64,000 nt of DNA from Mesobacillus jeotgali (GTDB taxonomy: Bacteria > Bacillota > Bacilli > Bacillales > Cytobacillaceae). The notes under the pieces are model-generated. The model did no database searches. It was not told the DNA's origin and saw only the letters and a program-made list of their open reading frames with translations. This document shows positions 56,382 to 64,000 of this stretch, piece after piece. The DNA is taken from positions 2,429,444 to 2,493,443 of the forward strand of contig NZ_FVZC01000009.1 of the NCBI RefSeq assembly GCF_900166585.1, in the 5' to 3' direction. Within the stretch, counting starts at the first letter, position 1, and each line of letters opens with the position of its first letter. A program made the position numbers and the translations under genes.

Positions 56382-57356
56382 ATGAAACAGGCCAACCCTT
56401 TTCCATTCGCAACAGATGATAAAAGATACCATACATGGAATTACCATTTAAGGAACCATTTTGGCCATAAGGTTTTCAAGGTGGCGCTAGATGGCGGTTT
56501 CGACTGCCCGAACCGTGACGGCACAGTGGCCCATGGCGGCTGCACGTTTTGCAGCGCATCTGGTTCAGGCGATTTCGCGGGTGACAGGGTTGAAGATCTT
56601 GGAACTCAATTTTCTAAAATAAAGGGAAAAATGCATACGAAGTGGAAAGATGGCAAGTATATGGCTTATTTCCAGGCTTTCACTAATACCCACGCGCCGG
56701 TCGATGTGCTCCGGCAAAAATACGAAACCGTATTGAACGAGGAAGGTGTCGTCGGGCTCTCCATTGCAACGAGGCCTGATTGCCTGCCGGATGATGTCGT
56801 TGAATATCTTGCCGAGCTTAACCAGCGAACGTATTTATGGGTTGAGCTAGGTCTTCAGACTGTGCATGAAAAAACGGCGAATTTAATCAATCGTGCTCAT
56901 GATTATGAAACGTACAAGCAGGGTGTGGACAAACTCCGCAAACATGGCATCAGGATTTGTTCCCACATCATTAACGGATTGCCTATGGAAACTCCTGAAA
57001 TGATGATGGAGACGGCTCAAGAAGTCGCCAAGCTTGATGTCCAGGGCATTAAAATCCATTTGCTCCATTTGCTGAAAGGCACCCCGATGGTCAAGCAATA
57101 TGAAAAGGGACTCCTAAAGTTCCTAAGCTTTGAGGATTATGTAAAATTAGTCTGCGACCAGCTTGAAATTTTGCCTCCGGAAATGATCATCCATCGGATT
57201 ACAGGAGATGGTCCGATTGAGCTGATGATCGGACCGATGTGGAGCGTCAACAAATGGGAAGTGCTGAACGCAATTGATAAAGAAATGAAACGCCGCGATA
57301 GCTGGCAAGGTAAATTTCAGGTTAAAAATAGTGTGGTGATTGAAAATGAAGCTTGA
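56382..57356 (+). CDS. ytqA: YtqA radical SAM protein (MnmL-type tRNA-modification enzyme)
   Basis: A 324-residue radical SAM enzyme. The cluster motif CPNRDGTVAHGGCTFC (about residues 43-58) is the extended form of this family (TIGR01212). YtqA was reported as MnmL, which converts the cmnm5 group to nm5 at the wobble uridine of some tRNAs; this is from recall. It overlaps ytqB (next enzyme) by 17 bases. GGAGGC precedes the start. Confidence 0.88.
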   Translation: MKQANPFPFATDDKRYHTWNYHLRNHFGHKVFKVALDGGFDCPNRDGTVAHGGCTFCSASGSGDFAGDRVEDLGTQFSKIKGKMHTKWKDGKYMAYFQAFTNTHAPVDVLRQKYETVLNEEGVVGLSIATRPDCLPDDVVEYLAELNQRTYLWVELGLQTVHEKTANLINRAHDYETYKQGVDKLRKHGIRICSHIINGLPMETPEMMMETAQEVAKLDVQGIKIHLLHLLKGTPMVKQYEKGLLKFLSFEDYVKLVCDQLEILPPEMIIHRITGDGPIELMIGPMWSVNKWEVLNAIDKEMKRRDSWQGKFQVKNSVVIENEA

Positions 57357-57918
57357 ACGGATTCTTCCCTTTGCACGGAACCTTCTTGAATCAGCCATAC
57401 ACCCCGGTGACATCGCTGTGGATGCAACCGTGGGAAATGGTCATGATACGATTTTCTTAGCTAATCTTGTGGGTCCTTCTGGACGGATTTACGGTTTTGA
57501 TATCCAGGATGAAGCGCTAATGTCATGCAAAAACAAGCTGCGTGAACATCATCTGCAGGATCAGGTTACCCTGTTCCATACCGGACATGAAAACCTTACC
57601 GAATGCATCCCGCCGCTGCACTTCGGAAAAATAACAGCCGCTGTTTTCAATCTCGGCTATCTTCCAGGCGGAAATAAGGACATCGTCACCGTCCCAGAGA
57701 CAACCATCCAGGCCATCGATCAGCTGCTTGAAATCATGGCACCAGAAGGAATCATCGTAATCGTCATTTACCACGGACATCCAGAAGGAAAAGTCGAAAG
57801 AGACTATTTATTAAGATATGTGAAGTCGCTCGATCAAAGCATCGCACACGTACTCGAATATAAATTCCTGAACCAGAAAAATAACCCGCCTTTCATTATT
57901 GCGATTGAAAAAAGATAA
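57340..57918 (+). CDS. ytqB: YtqB methyltransferase (MnmM type)
   Basis: A 192-residue class I SAM methyltransferase with AVDATVGNGHDTIFLA (about 28-43), FDIQDEAL, and the family-specific FNLGYLPGGNK. In B. subtilis MnmM methylates nm5s2U to mnm5s2U in tRNA, the step after YtqA. It overlaps ytqA by 17 bases, supporting a coupled pair. Confidence 0.9.
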   Translation: MKMKLERILPFARNLLESAIHPGDIAVDATVGNGHDTIFLANLVGPSGRIYGFDIQDEALMSCKNKLREHHLQDQVTLFHTGHENLTECIPPLHFGKITAAVFNLGYLPGGNKDIVTVPETTIQAIDQLLEIMAPEGIIVIVIYHGHPEGKVERDYLLRYVKSLDQSIAHVLEYKFLNQKNNPPFIIAIEKR

Positions 57919-57922
57919 CAAG

Positions 57923-57948
57923 CCTCCTGAAGATGGGAGGCTTTTTTC
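57923..57948 (+). terminator. Terminator of ytqAB
   Basis: GCCTCC-TGAAGAT-GGGAGGC then T6, right after the ytqB stop. Confidence 0.88.
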
Positions 57949-57989
57949 TAAGGAGTTGTCCTTTTGATGAATTCAGGGGAAAAGATTCT

Positions 57990-58245
57990 GGGTTTTGTGA
58001 CCGATTTCTCACTATTGGCCAGTGGCCGGGAACTTTACCAGGGTTTATTTATGTGACCCGTTGTTCTCTATTGGTCATGACCGGGCACAGGTCGAGGGTT
58101 TATGTGACCCGTTTCTCCCTTTTGGCCAGAACCGGGAACATATCTAAGGTTTATGTGACCCGTTTCTCCCTTATGGACAGAGACCGGGAACCTATCGAAG
58201 GGTTATGTGACCCGTTTGTTCCTTTGGGCCATGACCAGTAACAAA
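57990..58245. repeat. Array of GTGACCCGTTT units with 51-56 bp period
   Basis: GTGACC starts at 57997, 58053, 58104, 58155 and 58207 (steps 56, 51, 51, 52). Each unit also shares CTCCCTTTTGGCCAG-ACCGGGAAC-like text and a GGTTTATGTGACC join. It lies in the 474-base gap between convergent ytqB and ytpB. The 58246-58345 remainder holds nothing recognised. Confidence 0.88.
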
Positions 58246-58349
58246 TGGCTTAAGAAGAAATCCCGCCTTCTCAATTTCCTTTTTAAGTGCACGGGCTGAG
58301 GGCTGCTGAACACCTCCTACCTCAATTGGTCTGAACTAATCAACGGAAT

Positions 58350-58380
58350 AAAAAAAAACAGCCAGGCTCGGCTGTTTCAA
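58350..58380 (-). terminator. Terminator of ytpB
   Basis: Minus-strand ACAGCC-GAGCCT-GGCTGT followed by nine T, just after the ytpB stop at 58393. Confidence 0.87.
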
Positions 58381-58392
58381 AAAAATCCTAAA

Positions 58393-59487
58393 TCATTTTA
58401 TAAACGCCCGCACCAGTCCACCTGGCACCCATCTTTGCAAAGAGCGGTAGGCTCGTCCATTGATATAAAAGAAGTAGCTGACGGGGCCGGCTGTTTTGAT
58501 CATTTCCCTGGCAAGCTTTCTGATTCTCTCCTGACGTCTTACTTTTTCATCCGAAAGATAGACGCCGAGGAGGCCCCTGTTAATCAGTTTATGAAATCTT
58601 TGATGAGGCAGTTTGGCGGTGTGATAATCGGCGTTTTCCACGAAATGCCGTAAACGGTCGAACAATGCTTCTTCATTCTCATAATAGAAACAGAAGTTCA
58701 AATCCCCGCCTTCCCGATCCTCTTCCTGGTCTATGAAATAATCCAACAGGATGTGCAGCCCTTGTATGTATGGAAAATAGCCATTGCGGATGCTATCCGC
58801 GTATTCCGGTTTGAAGTCATCTCGCAGCGCGTAAGAGACGAGGCAGAAGATCCCTAGTGTAGAACCGGTACATGCCGAGAATTCATACCACTCCATCTGC
58901 GGAATGTTTTTGCGATGGCCATCGAACCAAGTTTGGAGCCTCGGAACCCGCTCTTTCACTTCGACGTGTTTATGGATTTGCAAATCACAATAATACTCAC
59001 ATAGCTCTCCAAGATGTTCTCGGATCACATGGTAATGCTCAAGCTCTGCGAGGACTTCACGGCAAACGGTCACCAGTTCGATCAAGTACCCGCCATCATT
59101 CTGGTCTTCCCGCTCGCGGTAATAATTTTTAAGCTGACTCTCTAGATTGAGTGCGTCTGCCATTGATTCATGCAGCGCTGCAAAATCTGCCGGGTCAAGG
59201 GACGTGCTGCGGTCACATAGATTATCAAGATAATCGCTGATTGTCTGGTAGGCGACAATGAACCTGATAGCCTGTTTATATTTTTTTTTTGCGGTAAGGC
59301 TTAAAATCGAGCCGCCTTCGCAGTGGAATGTTTTGTGCTCGATGCTTGCCAATGCCTGCTTTCTTAATTCAGGGTTCGGAATCTCTTCCGCCCTGCTTTT
59401 CCAATATGTCAGCTCTCGGTGAACCTGGGGCAGGACTTGTCTGTACACCCGGTACATCAAACTTATGGGCATTGATGGAATCATCAT
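58393..59487 (-). CDS. ytpB: YtpB, tetraprenyl-beta-curcumene synthase (DUF2600)
   Basis: A 364-residue helical DUF2600 protein. The motif DNLCDRSTSLDP (about 88-99) and YFIDQEEDREGGDLNF (about 250) carry Asp/Glu clusters of the large terpene cyclase class described for YtpB, which makes C35 sesquarterpenes from heptaprenyl diphosphate. It follows ytpA by 24 bases, the same gene pair as in B. subtilis (lysophospholipid and sesquarterpene genes). Start codon has two adjacent ATGs. Confidence 0.88.
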   Translation of the reverse strand: MMIPSMPISLMYRVYRQVLPQVHRELTYWKSRAEEIPNPELRKQALASIEHKTFHCEGGSILSLTAKKKYKQAIRFIVAYQTISDYLDNLCDRSTSLDPADFAALHESMADALNLESQLKNYYREREDQNDGGYLIELVTVCREVLAELEHYHVIREHLGELCEYYCDLQIHKHVEVKERVPRLQTWFDGHRKNIPQMEWYEFSACTGSTLGIFCLVSYALRDDFKPEYADSIRNGYFPYIQGLHILLDYFIDQEEDREGGDLNFCFYYENEEALFDRLRHFVENADYHTAKLPHQRFHKLINRGLLGVYLSDEKVRRQERIRKLAREMIKTAGPVSYFFYINGRAYRSLQRWVPGGLVRAFIK

Positions 59488-59511
59488 GCTGCAGTTTCAC
59501 CCTCTCCATCT

Positions 59512-60315
59512 CTAATAAACATATCCTATCGCCTTCAGCTGGCTCATGACAAAATCATGAGCATAGTCAAACACTTCTTCGCGTTCAGGCTCGTTAAAAA
59601 CTTCATGATAGCATTTTGGCCACTCTTTGTAGCGCTTCTCCGACAGCGGGGCATTGTTGAACCATTCTTTCACCTCACGCTTATCGACAATTTTATCATC
59701 CCCGCCCTGCAGCAGCAGAGTCGGTACGTCCTGTACTTTGCCCATTTCTTCAAATGCCTGCTCCATTGCAGCTGCCAATTCACGGTACCATCGCACCGAA
59801 ACCTTCGTAATATAAAGCGAATCATTCGCATCAACAGCCTTGACGTCATCATTCCTGGTTGCCATTTCGACAGTCAGACCAGGAGAGATCCGTAAAGTCG
59901 GAACTACCACATTCAAACCGTGAGAGACCATATCTAGCAATTTTGAAGGGTAAGTCACCAATCCAAGGCATGGTGATGACAAAATAAGTCCGGCAATCTC
60001 AACCCGTTCCTCCTGAAGCAAGCGGATGGCGATAAGTCCGCCCATGCTGTGGCCCAGCAAAAACACCGGGAGGTTAAAGTCATACGCAGCTTCTATCCAC
60101 TCTTTCGCTTCAAGGATATATTCCTCAAATGAATCAATATGGCCACGGTTCGCCCTAGTTGTCATGCCGTGTCCAGGCAAATCACCCATTATCACATGAA
60201 AACCGGATGAACGCCAGGCTTCAATCAGCCATCCATACCGGCCATGATGCTCCAGTGCACCATGAATCATGACGATTACAGCTTTAGCATCCCCATCAGC
60301 TTCCCATTTCCACAT
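59512..60315 (-). CDS. ytpA: YtpA, lysophospholipase / alpha-beta hydrolase
   Basis: A 267-residue alpha/beta hydrolase. The nucleophile elbow is LLGHSMGGL (Ser about 98), preceded by the oxyanion MIHGALEHHGRYG; an Asp in LLLQGGDDKIVDKRE and a His in CYHEVFNEPE complete the triad. In B. subtilis YtpA makes the antibiotic lysophospholipid bacilysocin. The start at 60315 follows GGGGG by 7 bases. Confidence 0.87.
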   Translation of the reverse strand: MWKWEADGDAKAVIVMIHGALEHHGRYGWLIEAWRSSGFHVIMGDLPGHGMTTRANRGHIDSFEEYILEAKEWIEAAYDFNLPVFLLGHSMGGLIAIRLLQEERVEIAGLILSSPCLGLVTYPSKLLDMVSHGLNVVVPTLRISPGLTVEMATRNDDVKAVDANDSLYITKVSVRWYRELAAAMEQAFEEMGKVQDVPTLLLQGGDDKIVDKREVKEWFNNAPLSEKRYKEWPKCYHEVFNEPEREEVFDYAHDFVMSQLKAIGYVY

Positions 60316-60420
60316 GACCATTCCCCCACTCAAATACTTTTTCTTTCTTTAAAAGAACTATAATATATAATTAGAAAAAAATAAAAACCAAAGCCTTAAT
60401 AAATTACAGGAGTGTGCACA

Positions 60421-60942
60421 ATGATTTATCCTTACAATGGCAAAACACCTAAAATAGCGGATTCAGCTTTTATCGCAGATTATGTAACAATTACTGGGGA
60501 TGTTGAAATAGGCGAGGAATCGGGTGTCTGGTTCAATACCTCGATCCGCGGTGATGTGGCTCCGACAATCATCGGCAATAGAGTGAATATACAGGATAAC
60601 TCAGTCCTGCATCAGAGCCCAAACAATCCATTAATCCTGGAAGACGAAGTGACGGTCGGCCATCAGGTTATCCTCCACAGCTGTATTATCAGGAAAAAAG
60701 CATTAATTGGGATGGGTTCCATCATTCTCGACCAGGCTGAAATTGGAGAAGGTGCTTTTATTGGAGCCGGCAGCCTTGTTCCTCAGGGTAAGAAAATCCC
60801 TCCCAATACTCTTGCTTTCGGACGCCCCGCTAAAGTCATCCGAGAACTGAACGAAGAAGATATCCGCGATATGGAGCGGATTTCACGAGAATATGCAGAA
60901 AAAGGGCAGTACTATAAAAGTTTGCAGAATAAAGGTCAATGA
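60421..60942 (+). CDS. ytoA: YtoA, gamma-carbonic anhydrase-like hexapeptide protein
   Basis: A 173-residue left-handed beta-helix protein. Blocks IRGDVAPTIIGNRVNIQDNSVLHQSP, TVGHQVILHSC and MGSIILDQAEIGEGAFIG hold the three His ligands typical of the gamma-carbonic anhydrase family. Whether it hydrates CO2 is not known. The start at 60421 follows AGGAG by 8 bases. It is divergent from ytpA. Confidence 0.88.
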   Translation: MIYPYNGKTPKIADSAFIADYVTITGDVEIGEESGVWFNTSIRGDVAPTIIGNRVNIQDNSVLHQSPNNPLILEDEVTVGHQVILHSCIIRKKALIGMGSIILDQAEIGEGAFIGAGSLVPQGKKIPPNTLAFGRPAKVIRELNEEDIRDMERISREYAEKGQYYKSLQNKGQ

Positions 60943-61022
60943 TCCGCTAAAAAAATTGCTTGCCAGTCCGATACTAAATAATATAATATACCCTTTTATT
61001 ATGGAAATATGCGGACGTGGTG

Positions 61023-61907
61023 ATGGACGTGGACAAATTATATTTACCGCTCGCAGCAATCATACCGCTGCTGGTTTTGTTTTATCTATTGATTCGAAAA
61101 CAAAATAGCATGATGAGATCCATCCTGATGTTTATGCTTGTTTTTACATCGATTGTGGGAGCTTTCCTGCTGGAAAATCTTCAGGCATCACATGTTGCCC
61201 AGGCAGTGCAGTCTGTGAAAGACTGGCTTGATGAACCTGAATCCCCTGCCAAAAAGGCACCTGTTTTTATAGATGATTACGAACCACAGATCATCCCGAT
61301 AAAAAAACAGGTACTCCTTGAGGCTCCAGTCGTTTGGCAAATGCCGGAGCTCCCAAGAGGTTGTGAGGTCACTAGCCTGGCCATGCTCCTGCAGCATCAG
61401 GGAGTTCAGACAGACAAGCTGACTCTTGCTAAGGAAGTACGGAAAAACCCTGCCGAATACCGTATCAGCAATGGAAAAATCTTTTTTGGCGATCCGAATA
61501 AGGGTTTTGTCGGCAATATGTATACATACACAAAACCTGGGCTGGGAGTCTACCATAAACCGATCGCTGAACTTGCAGAAAAGTATCTCCCCGGCAAAAT
61601 AAAAGATTTGACTGGAGCTGAATTCCAGGAATTAAAAATCCATTTATCTGATAACAGGCCCGTTTGGGTAATCATTAACACCGAATATAAAAAACTGGAC
61701 GATAGCTTTTTCCAGACATGGCATACACCTGATGGAGCTGTAAAAATAACCATGAAGGAACATTCTGTCCTGATTACCGGCTATGATGAAAACTCTGTTT
61801 TCTTCAATGACCCACTTACAGGTGAGAAAAATAAAAAAGCACCCATGAAAGACTTCGTGGAAGCCTGGGTGCAGATGGGGAGGCAGGCCATCACCTACCT
61901 CCCCTGA
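61023..61907 (+). CDS. C39-like peptidase, membrane-anchored
   Basis: A 294-residue protein with two N-terminal membrane segments (LPLAAIIPLLVLFYLLI, then ILMFMLVFTSIVGAFLL) and an extracellular papain-like peptidase_C39_2 domain: catalytic Cys in LPRGCEVTSLAMLLQH (about 114), His in MKEHSVLITGYDE and Asn/Asp in VFFNDPLTG. It resembles B. subtilis YvpB. Its start is the ATG at 61023, with a weak site. It ends 3 bases from the convergent asnB stop. Confidence 0.82.
   Translation: MDVDKLYLPLAAIIPLLVLFYLLIRKQNSMMRSILMFMLVFTSIVGAFLLENLQASHVAQAVQSVKDWLDEPESPAKKAPVFIDDYEPQIIPIKKQVLLEAPVVWQMPELPRGCEVTSLAMLLQHQGVQTDKLTLAKEVRKNPAEYRISNGKIFFGDPNKGFVGNMYTYTKPGLGVYHKPIAELAEKYLPGKIKDLTGAEFQELKIHLSDNRPVWVIINTEYKKLDDSFFQTWHTPDGAVKITMKEHSVLITGYDENSVFFNDPLTGEKNKKAPMKDFVEAWVQMGRQAITYLP
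61826..61872 (-). terminator. asnB terminator, inside the C39-like gene
   Basis: Minus-strand GCACCCA, 20-nt loop, TGGGTGC then TTTTTTATTTTT. It is encoded within the last 80 bases of the convergent peptidase gene, 40-85 bases past the asnB stop. Confidence 0.7.
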
Positions 61908-61910
61908 ATT

Positions 61911-63806
61911 TTAGGATTGAAATACTTTTTGAGCCTCATACTCCTTCTGGAAGGAGTATTTTTTTTCGACATATACATCATGCCACATCATGAACATCAG
62001 AACAGTCCAGATTTTACGGCTGTTGTCTGCCTTGTTCTGGCAGTGCTCATCCAATAATTTTAAAAGATACGATTTATTGATCAGATGTTCTGTGTTGCTT
62101 TCTTTTATCAGGTTCTTGGCCCATTCATTCATTTCATCCTTCAGCCAGTGGCGGATCGGCACTGGGAAGCCAAGCTTCTTCCGGGTCAATACGTGCTCAG
62201 GAACCACACCCTCTGCCGCTTTACGCAAAATATACTTAGTCGTATTATTGGCAGTCTTAAGGCTTGTAGGAATCTTTGATGCTGTTTCAAAAACAATTTT
62301 ATCAAGGAATGGTACGCGAAGCTCAAGTGAGTGAGCCATTGTCATTTTATCAGCCTTCAATAGAATATCGCCGCGCATCCACGTATGGATATCAATATAC
62401 TGCATTGTATCAACCGGGTCATACCCTCTGCTCTCTCTGTATAGAGGCTTTGTGATATCCCTATAATCGTACTGGCCGTTATATACGTGCAGCAGCTCGC
62501 TTTTCTCTTTTTCAGAGAACATCTTCGCATTCCCGATATAACGCTCTTCCATTGGCGTCACACCGCGCTCAATGAAGCTTTTCCCCTTCATTCCATCCGG
62601 CATTATTTTCGAAATGCCTTTAAGCATAGCTTTCCCTGCCTGAGGAATCTTGTTGAACATCTCCAAATCCTGCGGTTCACGATAAATATTGTATCCGCCG
62701 AACAATTCATCCGCACCTTCACCAGACAGAACAACCGTTACATGTTTCCTGGCTTCACGCGCAACGAAATACAAAGGTATAGCTGCCGGGTCCGCAAGCG
62801 GATCATCCATATGCCACATGATTTTAGGAAGTTCATCCATGTATTCCTGAGGGCTGATTACATAACTGATGTTTTCAACACCAAGTCGATCCGCCGTTTC
62901 CTTCGCTACGTCAATCTCACTGAAGCCATTCTGTTCAAAACCAACAGAGAATGTCTTGATTCCAGGATGATATTGCTTCGCAATCGATGCAATGATGGAA
63001 GAATCGATTCCACCGGAAAGGAATGAACCAACTGGCACATCACTGCGCATGTGGATTTTCACCGAATCGAACAGAACATCCCTGATCTCCTTCGTGAATT
63101 CATCCTCAGATTTGTGGATTGGCGAGAAACTAGCTTTCCAATAACGTTTGATTTCCATCGGTGAACCGATTTTCTTTGTAAAATAATGCCCTGGTTCAAG
63201 CTTGTAGATGCCTTCGGACATTGTATTAGGTTCTGGAACGAACTGATAAGTCAAATAATGTTGAAGAGACTTATAATCAATCACATCATTCTCAAGTGCA
63301 AGCAAAATACTCTTCTTTTCAGATCCGAAGAAAGTACGATTCTCATCTTCAAAGTAGAAGAAAGGCTTAATGCCAAAATGGTCACGAGCGCCATAAAGAA
63401 CCTGTTCCTGCTTATCCCAGATAACAAATGCGAACATTCCGCGAAGCTTGTCGACAGCCTGCTCTTTAAGATGGCTGTAAAGGGCAATGATAACTTCAGT
63501 ATCTGAATGAGTTTCGAATGTAAGGCCTTCTTCGATCAACTCTTCACGAAGCTCAAGATAGTTGTAGATTTCTCCGTTAAAAATGATCCAGTAACGTTCG
63601 TTTTCATAGGTCAAAGGCTGATGTCCAGCCTCCAGGTCGATGATGCTCAGGCGTCGGAAGCCGAATTGGATATGCTCATCATAAAAATACCCATCATCAT
63701 CTGGACCGCGGTGGGTAATGATATCATTCATATTTTTGAACAGCTGCTTTTCATCGCTGCTGAATTCTTGTGCTTTTTCATGTACACAACCGATAAAGCC
63801 ACACAT
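61911..63806 (-). CDS. asnB: Asparagine synthase (glutamine-hydrolysing)
   Basis: A 631-residue AsnB. The nucleophile Cys2 (MCGFIGC), the glutaminase blocks FNGEIYNYLELREEL and YGARDHFGIKP, and the synthetase PP-loop SFLSGGIDSS (about 258-267), then GEGADELFGGY are intact. It makes asparagine from aspartate and glutamine, and Bacillus AsnB also amidates peptidoglycan. The start at 63806 gives a mature Cys N-terminus and has GAAGGTGA 8 bases upstream. Length equals B. subtilis AsnB (632). Confidence 0.95.
   Translation of the reverse strand: MCGFIGCVHEKAQEFSSDEKQLFKNMNDIITHRGPDDDGYFYDEHIQFGFRRLSIIDLEAGHQPLTYENERYWIIFNGEIYNYLELREELIEEGLTFETHSDTEVIIALYSHLKEQAVDKLRGMFAFVIWDKQEQVLYGARDHFGIKPFFYFEDENRTFFGSEKKSILLALENDVIDYKSLQHYLTYQFVPEPNTMSEGIYKLEPGHYFTKKIGSPMEIKRYWKASFSPIHKSEDEFTKEIRDVLFDSVKIHMRSDVPVGSFLSGGIDSSIIASIAKQYHPGIKTFSVGFEQNGFSEIDVAKETADRLGVENISYVISPQEYMDELPKIMWHMDDPLADPAAIPLYFVAREARKHVTVVLSGEGADELFGGYNIYREPQDLEMFNKIPQAGKAMLKGISKIMPDGMKGKSFIERGVTPMEERYIGNAKMFSEKEKSELLHVYNGQYDYRDITKPLYRESRGYDPVDTMQYIDIHTWMRGDILLKADKMTMAHSLELRVPFLDKIVFETASKIPTSLKTANNTTKYILRKAAEGVVPEHVLTRKKLGFPVPIRHWLKDEMNEWAKNLIKESNTEHLINKSYLLKLLDEHCQNKADNSRKIWTVLMFMMWHDVYVEKKYSFQKEYEAQKVFQS
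61939..61968 (+). terminator. C39-like gene terminator, inside asnB 3' end
   Basis: ATACTCCTTC...GAAGGAGTAT stem followed by T8 on the plus strand, 31 bases past the peptidase stop and within the last codons of asnB. Confidence 0.78.
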
Positions 63807-64000
63807 TATGTACTTCACCTTCTCCATTTCAGAAAAAATTTATTGTTATTTCCAATGATTTTTTACGTTCAACGCTGTTTTCAATTGGTTCATTGCATGT
63901 CGTTAGAATGAGCTAAAAACAATAAAGTTCGCGAAAAAAGCAGTCTCTAAAAACATACCATCTTATACTATCATTAAACGCATAATTTTTGCAGTAAAAT
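63807..64000. other. Intergenic region upstream of asnB
   Basis: AT-rich sequence with no recognisable gene. The asnB promoter must lie here, but no clear hexamer pair could be identified. Confidence 0.4.

Noticed and set aside
61911..64000. T-box or other riboswitch for asnB
   Set aside because: No T-box GGGTGG...CGCG core or other leader motif is visible upstream of 63806.
1..64000. tRNA or rRNA genes, prophage, transposase
   Set aside because: No cloverleaf with a CCA-like end, rRNA motif, integrase or transposase was seen on either strand.

Overview
The window looks like chromosome of a low-to-mid GC, endospore-forming member of the Bacillaceae. Gene content and order largely match the B. 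subtilis ytx-ytf region (ytxGHJ, murC, sftA, ytpQ, ytpP, ytoP, ytnP, trmB, ytmP, amyX, ytlPQR, dat, pepV, ytgP, ytfP, leuS) and a second B. subtilis block (ytzC-ytqA-ytqB, ytpB-ytpA, ytoA, asnB). Strong Shine-Dalgarno sequences, a sigma-B promoter, a leuS T-box and a Cse60 sporulation gene agree with this. The respiratory insert and a large E. coli-type SpeD suggest an environmental relative (Mesobacillus/Cytobacillus-like) rather than B. subtilis itself; the genus is inference.

Layout. 1-5.9 kb: end of an unidentified gene, general-stress operon ytxG-ytxH-ytxJ, aminopeptidase AmpS, MurC and nicotinate phosphoribosyltransferase. 5.9-16.6 kb: DNA translocase SftA and conserved housekeeping genes. 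16.6-27 kb: a dispersed repeat, pullulanase, lipid kinase, RNA ligase-like phosphodiesterase, cysteine synthase, SpeD, Dat and PepV. 27-36.5 kb: pseudouridine synthase, a glycine-rich coiled-coil protein, the flippase-like YtgP, YtfP, Cse60, a rhodanese, T-box-controlled leuS and a NERD nuclease-like gene. 36.5-43.5 kb: lactate utilisation genes lutABC, then a 3-hydroxybutyrate dehydrogenase/GntP permease pair behind a clear sigma-54 promoter, with its own sigma-54 activator. 43.5-45.4 kb: a CueP copper-binding lipoprotein gene interrupted by an in-frame TGA, and an MFS transporter. 45.9-55.4 kb: one long minus-strand operon for System I (Ccm) cytochrome c maturation ending in the nitrite reductase genes nrfH-nrfA, preceded by Fnr-type boxes. 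55.7-64 kb: ytzC, the tRNA-modification pair ytqA-ytqB, terpene/lysophospholipase genes ytpB-ytpA, ytoA, a C39-like peptidase and asnB.

The most unusual item is cueP (43575..44108, minus). Its reading frame is intact except for one TGA, which replaces a metal-binding cysteine; the spacing to the next two cysteines (8 and 68 residues) equals that of Salmonella CueP Cys96-Cys104-Cys172. A 7-bp hairpin with a GGU loop follows, and its GGU is the seventh codon after the TGA, the same spacing as in the E. coli fdhF SECIS. The best reading is a selenocysteine-containing copper protein. No selenocysteine machinery gene lies in this window, so this must be checked in the genome.

Other points: the CcmE has a CxxxY heme-binding motif in place of HxxxY and the CcmH-like protein lacks CxxC, so the maturation system resembles the reduced System I* type. 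Five intergenic stretches carry short arrays whose period is near 21 or 51 bp (whole numbers of helical turns), with different core sequences at different loci. asnB and its convergent neighbour appear to encode each other's terminators.
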